From: Planctomycetota bacterium
GTDB taxonomy: Bacteria; Planctomycetota; Phycisphaerae; FEN-1346
Length of the DNA stretch: 11,030 bases
Assembly: GCA_026387055.1 (NCBI GenBank)
Contig: JAPLML010000480.1
Span: 1 to 11,030 of the forward strand
Direction: 5' to 3'
Each line of letters begins with the position of its first letter. The stretch's first letter is position 1. The translations under genes were made by a program, and so were the position numbers. This document shows, piece after piece, positions 7,157 to 11,030 of this stretch. The notes under the pieces were generated by a model that saw only the letters and a program-made list of their open reading frames with translations, did no database searches and was not told the DNA's origin.

Positions 7157-7177
7157 GGTACGGCGGCGGCGACCTGA

Positions 7178-7903
7178 AATCAAGGAGGCCCCACCCCCCA
7201 GGCGGAGGCCGATGCATCGGTCGAGGGCCACTTCCTCCAGCACGGCGCGCCGCTGGTCCTGAAGTCCGACAACGGCAGCCCCTTTATCGCCGAGGCCTTG
7301 CAGGAGCTTCTCGACCGATGGCAGGTATTTGCACGCTTGTCACCGCCACGTACACCTCGGTACAATGGCGGCGTCCAGGCGGGAAACGGCGCCGTCAAGA
7401 CCCGTACCCGTCGGGAGGCGGCCAGACATGGGCGCATCGGCTGCTGGACCTGCGATGACCTCGAGGCTGTCCGCCTTCAGGCCAACCTCACCGCCTGGCC
7501 GTGGGGCGACCGCGGTCCCACGCCCCAGAAGGTCTGGGACCGCCGCACGCCCATCACCTTGGACCACCGCCGCACGTTCCTTCAGTGCATCGAGAGGATG
7601 CAGACCGACGTGCAAATCGAACTGGGCTACACCCAGGACACCTTACTCGGCCGCGCCGAGCGGGCCATCGTGGCCCGCGCCGCGGCCCGCCGGGCGCTCG
7701 AATCGCTCGGCTATCTTCAGGTCCGGAGGAGGCGAATTACTCCGCCCTTTAACTCGCCGCTGCGCGCCAGAATTTCCCAGGGGCTACAGGCACTCGGAAG
7801 GTCCTCCCGCAAGCGGCGTAGGCTTGATTCAGGAGCACCTCATACGGGGCATACACAAAGAGCGTGGGCAATGACAGATATCACTGGGGGGCAAGGGGGA
7901 TGA
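7178..7903 (+). pseudogene. truncated DDE integrase/transposase remnant (rve domain)
   Basis: The open frame begins after a stop at 7175 and has no good start: the first usable one is a TTG at 7298 inside the catalytic domain. What remains is the second half of an integrase core. HFLQHGAPLVLKSDNGSPF (7229-7285) contains the second catalytic Asp in SDNG. PPRTPRYNGGVQAGNGAVKTRT follows, where relatives have an E in the IEAG position and this copy has Q (VQAG). Further on comes a family-like C-terminal part with the GCWTCDDLEAVRLQANLTAWPWGDRGPTP region. The N-terminal helix-turn-helix and the first catalytic Asp are absent. Loss of the 5' half plus the Glu-to-Gln change make it inactive. The left edge abuts the mrdA start by about 20 bp. 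No terminal inverted repeats or target duplication could be identified. The last 30 or so residues may be read-through of non-coding DNA. Confidence 0.75.
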
Positions 7904-7904
7904 T

Positions 7905-8687
7905 ATGGGCAGGCACGGCAGATGCAGTGTTAGGGCCCTACGCACGATATTCTGGACCTCGATAGGATTGTTCGCACTGCTCTCATTAGGATGCTCTGGT
8001 GGTTATGCCAAAGGCCAGGGATTCCTTTTTTCTCCCAGGGGCGAGGAATACCTGTGGCCTTCCGACCGCTTGTTTCGGCAGTTGCTGGCTGCCAACGGCG
8101 AGGAACAGAGGGCCATGATCAATCGCATGGTTGAGGTACTTGAGAGGCCTGGCGCCTATTCCCGCCTTGTAGCGGGTTCCGCGTTGATGCGTCTTTTCGA
8201 GTGCCGCCCTGAGGCCATGTCTGAACGGGCTGCTCGCGCGCTGGTCGCCAATACGATGAGAATAGCAGGCGAACCCGCGATGCTGCGGGGGCCTTGCAGT
8301 TGGTTCCTTTCCGGTGACTTGATTGTCCATGACCCAGCGATGGTTGAGGTTATCTTACCGAGGGTGGTTATGCATATAGATGGAATGGACATTAGTCTTA
8401 GGGAAGAGTTGCCAAGAGGCTGGCAGGGTGAAGAAGGCCGGGTTGAGGTCGATGGGAAGGTGATTATCTCGACAAGGCAGTATATGGGGCGCAGACCGCA
8501 AGAATTTGCATTTCCGAAGTTTTACCTGCAGCCTCCAGAGATTCTTGGAAAACATAGGCTCGTATCACGAGTAACCTTGGTCACGCCAAACGGCATTAGG
8601 ATCCCCTTGGAGGGCGCCGTTGAGTTCGAGGTGATGGATGACAAAGCGTGGAAGGACTGGGTGGAAAGGCAGGAAAGGATTGAGTAG
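7905..8687 (+). CDS. hypothetical secreted or lipoprotein, 260 aa
   Basis: I do not recognise this family. The N-terminus is a classic signal region: a basic start MGRHGRCSVRALR, a hydrophobic stretch (14-28) and LSLGC ending at C30. C30 is a possible lipidation site, but the lipobox is imperfect because Ser is at -3 where Leu is usual; cleavage by signal peptidase I is the alternative. Residues 50-150 look helical (RMVEVLERPGAYSRLVAGSALMRLFE and onward), loosely like a HEAT-type repeat. Residues 150-255 look strand-rich, ending in RLVSRVTLVTPNGIRIPLEGAVEFEVMDD. The ATG at 7905 is supported by AAGGGGGA at 7893-7900. It starts 2 nt after the integrase remnant's stop and is visibly less GC-rich than mrdA or mreD. 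A role in the cell envelope is suggested only by the signal sequence. Confidence 0.7.
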   Translation: MGRHGRCSVRALRTIFWTSIGLFALLSLGCSGGYAKGQGFLFSPRGEEYLWPSDRLFRQLLAANGEEQRAMINRMVEVLERPGAYSRLVAGSALMRLFECRPEAMSERAARALVANTMRIAGEPAMLRGPCSWFLSGDLIVHDPAMVEVILPRVVMHIDGMDISLREELPRGWQGEEGRVEVDGKVIISTRQYMGRRPQEFAFPKFYLQPPEILGKHRLVSRVTLVTPNGIRIPLEGAVEFEVMDDKAWKDWVERQERIE

Positions 8688-8872
8688 TGCATAATTGGTT
8701 AAGTGGGCCACTGAAGCAGGCCAGGGGAATTGAGTTCGCTGTCCGTTAGGTGCAGCGAGGGTGCGGGAACATGGTTTTTGCGGCTCTTTTGCGTGGCGCG
8801 AGGCGTGACATGCCAGGTCGAGTCGGACGCCGGGCGTGCCCTTGATGAGCGTCTGTGGCTTGACCAACAGGC

Positions 8873-8900
8873 TTGCCACAACCTTCAAGTGAGGTAGAAT
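8873..8900 (+). promoter_or_regulatory. candidate sigma70 promoter for the small membrane protein
   Basis: TTGCCA (8873-8878), a 16-nt spacer and TAGAAT (8895-8900) match a sigma70-type promoter. The start point would be near 8907, leaving a leader of about 48 nt before the ATG at 8955. The rest of the gap from 8688 to 8872 shows no gene or clear structure. Confidence 0.45.
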
Positions 8901-8954
8901 CGCTGCCCAACAGCCCACGACAGTCGCGGGCCGAAGGGGAAAGGGGACTCTCGG

Positions 8955-9203
8955 ATGAGGCCCTGCTCCTACAACCTGATACCCTTCGTCCTTTTCTGGA
9001 TCCTGCTCTTCCTGGGCCGGGGCGAACTCGGCCTCAAGTGGATCGTGATCCTCATCGGCTTCTGGGTGGGCGCTCTGGCCGGCATGATGTGGGTCGACCA
9101 CGTCTGGCCGGGGGCGGGGCGCGGCATCTTCATGAGCCTCCAGGGCATCGTGGACGTCGTATTGGTTCTGGTCATCTTCAAGGGCGACATCCGCATCTCG
9201 TAA
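8955..9203 (+). CDS. hypothetical small membrane protein, 82 aa
   Basis: The product is almost wholly hydrophobic, with likely membrane segments at about 8-21 (IPFVLFWILLFLG), 27-46 (LKWIVILIGFWVGALAGMMW) and 58-74 (IFMSLQGIVDVVLVLVIF). A short acidic-aromatic turn VDHVWPG joins the last two. AAGGGG (8941-8946) lies 8 nt before the ATG and a promoter match lies upstream, which together support a real gene over the longer overlapping frames in this stretch. Function is unknown; no motif suggests transport or enzymatic activity. It converges on mreD. Confidence 0.65.
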   Translation: MRPCSYNLIPFVLFWILLFLGRGELGLKWIVILIGFWVGALAGMMWVDHVWPGAGRGIFMSLQGIVDVVLVLVIFKGDIRIS

Positions 9204-9231
9204 GGGCGAGGTATGCAGACAGCACGGGCGC

Positions 9232-9254
9232 GGCCCGCCAGACAGCGGCGGGTC
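9232..9254. terminator. hairpin between the convergent small membrane gene and mreD
   Basis: GGCCCGCC (9232-9239) pairs with GGCGGGTC (9247-9254), with one G-T wobble, around a 7-nt loop. It lies 28 nt after the stop of the 82-aa gene and about 90 bp beyond the mreD stop. There is no U-run, so this is a structural suggestion only. The remainder of 9204-9344 shows no gene. Confidence 0.4.
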
Positions 9255-9344
9255 TCCGCGGCGCTCCGACGCGAAACGTGGGGCGGGGTTGGCAGGACGC
9301 TTGGGAGAATACCTCTCATGCGGCGTCGCGCCGGTGAGGGCGGG

Positions 9345-9872
9345 TCAGCCTTCGCGCGATTCGTCGGCCACGCCGAGCGCGCGGCGGAGGCGCTCGAGCA
9401 CCCAGAACAGGTACGGCGCGAGGACCGCCGCGTACAGCGCGTCCAGCAGCGCCTGCTCGATCGACCGGCCGATCGCCGGCGACGCGTCCTCGAGGTACCG
9501 CGTCGCGAGGTACCACAGGAGGTGCGTCGCCGCCACCACGCCGAACGCGAGAAGGAACTGCGTGAGCACGCGCGTGCGGCGGAAGGCGCCGCGCCCGTGG
9601 CTCAGGCCCGTCAGCACCAGCGACACCAGGAGCGCCTGGACGCCCAGCCGGCCCGAGACGCTCACGACGTCCGACGCGAGGCCCAGGCACCAGCCGACGA
9701 CGAAGACCTCGTACGGCTCCAGGTACAGGGCGAGGAAGAGGCCCAGCAGCAGCACGAGGTCGGGCCGCGCCCAGTGGCCGTCGACGGGCACGGCCAGGCC
9801 TCCCGGCCGGAAGGCGGCCGTCTGGAGGACCAGGCAGGCATACGCGAGAATCGCAACCAGGAGCCAGCGCAC
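9345..9872 (-). CDS. mreD: rod shape-determining protein MreD
   Basis: MreD is the small polytopic membrane subunit of the elongasome and works with MreC and the PBP2-RodA pair. The 175-residue product has several hydrophobic segments: about 3-20, 38-52, 56-70, 76-91, 103-122 and 140-160. The family-like stretch WARPDLVLLLGLFLALYLEPYEVFVVGWCLGLASDV occupies 34-69, and the chain ends in a basic tail RLRRALGVADESREG. I chose the GTG at 9872 because GAGGTG lies 8 nt upstream and the protein then begins at the first membrane segment, as MreD normally does. The longer ATG start at 9944 would add 24 low-complexity residues and has a poor ribosome site. It lies between mreC (466 bp upstream, an unusually long gap) and mrdA (2.2 kb downstream). 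Confidence 0.85.
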   Translation of the reverse strand: MRWLLVAILAYACLVLQTAAFRPGGLAVPVDGHWARPDLVLLLGLFLALYLEPYEVFVVGWCLGLASDVVSVSGRLGVQALLVSLVLTGLSHGRGAFRRTRVLTQFLLAFGVVAATHLLWYLATRYLEDASPAIGRSIEQALLDALYAAVLAPYLFWVLERLRRALGVADESREG

Positions 9873-9995
9873 GGTTGCTGCACCTCGGGATTGGCCATCG
9901 CCGCGTTCAGCCGTCGCCGCCGCGGCGATGGTTGTTCGCGGCATCCCCGTCGCCGCAGCGGCGAGTATGTGTCTTGCGCCGTTTCTTTACAGGTG

Positions 9996-10107
9996 CCACG
10001 GGTTGCCCGCCACGGCGGTTCTTCGACTTGTCAACCCGTGGTTATCATGGTTTTCTTCCCAATGGTGTAACACCATAGGGTAAGAAGACTACATTGACCA
10101 CGGGTTG
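9996..10107. repeat. alternating 10-mer CCACGGGTTG forming two competing hairpins
   Basis: CCACGGGTTG occurs at 9996-10005 and 10098-10107, and its exact reverse complement CAACCCGTGG at 10032-10041. The middle copy can pair with either side, so the two hairpins exclude each other. The right-hand option is extended: inside it ATGGTG-TAA-CACCAT (10062-10076) is a perfect small hairpin, and CTTCCC pairs imperfectly with GGGTAAG. Confidence 0.6.
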
Positions 10108-10131
10108 GCAAGTATGTGTTTAGCGTGGGTG

Positions 10132-10161
10132 GCACGGTCACGCGCCGTTGCGTGACCGTGC
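10132..10161 (+). repeat. 30-nt hairpin repeat, copy 1 (REP-like)
   Basis: GCACGGTCACGC (10132-10143), loop GCCGTT and GCGTGACCGTGC (10150-10161) form a perfect 12-bp stem with a 6-nt loop. It is the mirror partner of the copy at 10182-10211 and a relative of the copy at 41-70. Confidence 0.75.
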
Positions 10162-10181
10162 TTGCTTCCCCATGTGACCGT

Positions 10182-10211
10182 GCACGGCCACGCAACAGCG
10201 CGTGGCCGTGC
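10182..10211 (-). repeat. 30-nt hairpin repeat, copy 2, inverted (REP-like)
   Basis: GCACGGCCACGC (10182-10193), loop AACAGC and GCGTGGCCGTGC (10200-10211) form a perfect 12-bp stem. Read on the minus strand the loop is GCTGTT, close to GCCGTT of copy 1 and GCTGTG of copy 3. Relative to copy 1, stem position 7 changes from T-A to C-G on both arms, keeping the pair. Confidence 0.75.
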
Positions 10212-10338
10212 CACCCGGCAATCTCGCATCACGCCAAACACGTACGTTGGCAAGCAACCCCTGGCACATGAAGGGCGGATAAGCCAAACATGTACACCGG
10301 CGACGGCTAAACGGGCATGGCACGTGCCTCGCGCGGCG

Positions 10339-11030
10339 CTACTTGCGGGGGGCGACCTGGAAGTCCGGCGAGAGAACGTACACCTGCCGGGCCTGGCTCA
10401 GCGGCACGCGCGGTTCAACGACAAGTTCGTAGAACACGGCGGCCGGTTTCAGGTCGCACCGGACGACGCGGCCGACGATCAGGTAGGGCGGCAGGTTGGA
10501 CTCCGGCGACGGGCTGGTCACGACGAAGTCGCCGGGGGCCACGTCGCTGGCGCGCGGAATGCCCTTGACCAGCACGGCCGTCCCGTCCGGTGCGCCGCCC
10601 GCCACCCCCTCGGGGCCGGCGCGCCACTGCCCGTTTCGGTGCGTGATGACCTGGACCATCAGGGCGGCCCGGGGGTCGGTGACGAGGCGGACCGTGCTCG
10701 CGAACGGCCCGACTTCGTCGATGAGGCCGACGAGTCCCGCGGCGGTCAGGATCGGCTCGCCGCGCTGGAGGGCCTCGCGTCCGCCGCGGTCGATCTGGCA
10801 GGCGATGACGGCACTGTGCTTGCGGACGCCCTTGTCGGCCCCTTCGGCCAGGCGTGCCCCGGCGTGCCCACCGGGGACCTCGGGCGCGAGCAACCGCCCC
10901 GGGATAAGCCGGCACGGCAGTCCGTCGAGGCCGTCGCGGATTTTGGCGAGGTCGCGGACCTGGCGGTCGTACTCGCCGAGGACGGCGGCCGCCTGCGCCA
11001 GGGCGTTCTCGAGCGACGTCACCCGGTCCT
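10339..11030 (-). CDS. mreC: rod shape-determining protein MreC (5' end outside the window)
   Basis: MreC is a bitopic inner-membrane scaffold that binds PBP2 in the periplasm and activates elongasome synthesis. The frame stays open to the window edge, and 229 residues are visible. They start in a coiled-coil stretch (DRVTSLENALAQAAAVLGEYDRQVRDLAKIRDGLDG), followed by the paired beta-barrel domain. Recognisable MreC elements are AVIACQIDRGG, GEPILTAAGLVGLIDEVGPFASTVRLVTDPRAALMVQV and the C-terminal GDFVVTSPSPESNLPPYLIVGRVVRC, ending VEPRVPLSQARQVYVLSPDF. The usual glycine-rich TSGxxGxFPxGxxVG loop is altered to TSPSPESNLPPYLIVG. The N-terminal membrane helix expected in a family of roughly 270-330 residues must lie beyond 11030. 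The GTG at 11020-11022 sits inside the coiled coil and is not the start. It precedes mreD on the same strand. Confidence 0.88.
   Translation of the reverse strand, partial: DRVTSLENALAQAAAVLGEYDRQVRDLAKIRDGLDGLPCRLIPGRLLAPEVPGGHAGARLAEGADKGVRKHSAVIACQIDRGGREALQRGEPILTAAGLVGLIDEVGPFASTVRLVTDPRAALMVQVITHRNGQWRAGPEGVAGGAPDGTAVLVKGIPRASDVAPGDFVVTSPSPESNLPPYLIVGRVVRCDLKPAAVFYELVVEPRVPLSQARQVYVLSPDFQVAPRK

Larger units (their letters stand above)
10102..10260. repeat. nested composite palindrome with 35-nt core arms
   Basis: The core arms 10127-10161 and 10182-10216 are inverted repeats matching at 32 of 35 positions around a 20-nt centre. Further out, 10112-10127 and 10230-10245 match at 14 of 16, and GGGTTG (10102-10107) mirrors CAACCC (10255-10260). 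The whole could form one long cruciform or RNA stem, or alternatively two separate 30-nt hairpins. Confidence 0.65.
9965..10295. repeat. four copies of a 13-mer like GCCAAACACGTAC
   Basis: Plus-oriented copies are at 10233-10245 (GCCAAACACGTAC) and 10283-10295 (GCCAAACATGTAC). Minus-oriented copies are at 10112-10124 (reads GCTAAACACATAC) and 9965-9977 (reads GCAAGACACATAC). The second and third flank the large palindrome as its outer arms. The spacing is irregular, so this is not a CRISPR array. Confidence 0.5.
9873..10338. other. repeat-filled non-coding spacer between mreC and mreD
   Basis: This 466-bp stretch has no credible gene. Frames crossing it are antisense or low-complexity. From about 9960 to 10330 it is made of short inverted and direct repeats (listed separately), whereas 9873-9960 shows only GC-rich sequence. 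On the minus strand it would be the mreC-mreD intercistronic region, so any transcript joining the two genes would carry several strong hairpins. A short palindrome GGCACGTGCC (10319-10328) lies 10 nt beyond the mreC stop. Confidence 0.7.

Noticed and set aside
5273..7177. A 634-codon open frame on the plus strand across mrdA
   Set aside because: It is antisense to a complete PBP2 with all catalytic motifs; its Ala/Val/Asp/Gly/Arg-rich translation is the usual product of GC-rich codon bias.
8873..9337. A 154-codon frame overlapping the 82-aa membrane protein
   Set aside because: It has no good ribosome site and a low-complexity Arg/Gly/His translation, whereas the overlapping 82-aa frame has a promoter match, a Shine-Dalgarno sequence and coherent membrane helices.
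9873..9944. ATG at 9944 as the mreD start
   Set aside because: It adds 24 low-complexity residues with a weak ribosome site, while the GTG at 9872 has GAGGTG 8 nt upstream and begins at the first membrane helix.
9213..10070. A 285-codon plus-strand frame over mreD and the repeat spacer
   Set aside because: It runs antisense to mreD and on into the repeats; the Arg/Glu-rich translation is a bias artefact.
9965..10295. CRISPR array in the repeat-rich spacer
   Set aside because: Repeats are short, mixed in orientation and irregularly spaced, with no uniform spacers and no cas genes.

Overview
The window is about 11 kb of GC-rich bacterial DNA. Its core genes are LL-diaminopimelate aminotransferase (dapL), folK, and the rod-complex genes mreC, mreD and a class B PBP2 (mrdA). 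DapL is typical of Planctomycetes, Verrucomicrobia, Chlamydiae and some related lineages. A planctomycete, perhaps Phycisphaerae-like with peptidoglycan and an elongasome, is my best guess. This is inference from gene content, not a marker-gene placement.

Layout from left to right. Bases 1-116 hold a 30-nt hairpin repeat that recurs near the other end. A hemerythrin-like HHE protein (117-662, minus) is followed by a spacer containing a promoter candidate pointing right. Next is a two-gene cassette (940-2726, plus): an SMC/OLD-type ATPase whose stop overlaps the GTG start of a DUF3226/Toprim-like protein. Its base composition is visibly less GC-rich than the dapL side, and it resembles split OLD/PARIS-type anti-phage modules. 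It is followed by dapL and folK in tandem. A BrnT/BrnA-type toxin-antitoxin pair (4452-5038) comes next, driven by a near-consensus sigma70 promoter that overlaps the folK stop codon. A strong hairpin separates it from the convergent mrdA.

The right half reads on the minus strand as mreC (partial, enters from the window edge), mreD, then mrdA, the normal order of a rod-shape operon. Two things break it up. About 2.2 kb between mreD and mrdA carries plus-strand DNA: a truncated DDE integrase whose catalytic Glu is replaced by Gln, an unrecognised secreted or lipoprotein gene, and a small membrane-protein gene. A 466-bp spacer between mreC and mreD is packed with nested inverted repeats, including two inverted copies of the same 30-nt hairpin found at the left end. 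Stem substitutions among the three copies are compensatory, so this looks like a REP/BIME-like repeat family.

The points of greatest interest are the ATPase-DUF3226 cassette, the covarying hairpin repeat, the interrupted rod operon, and a Cys/Cys/His/Cys set in PBP2 that matches the spacing of the known PBP2 zinc site.
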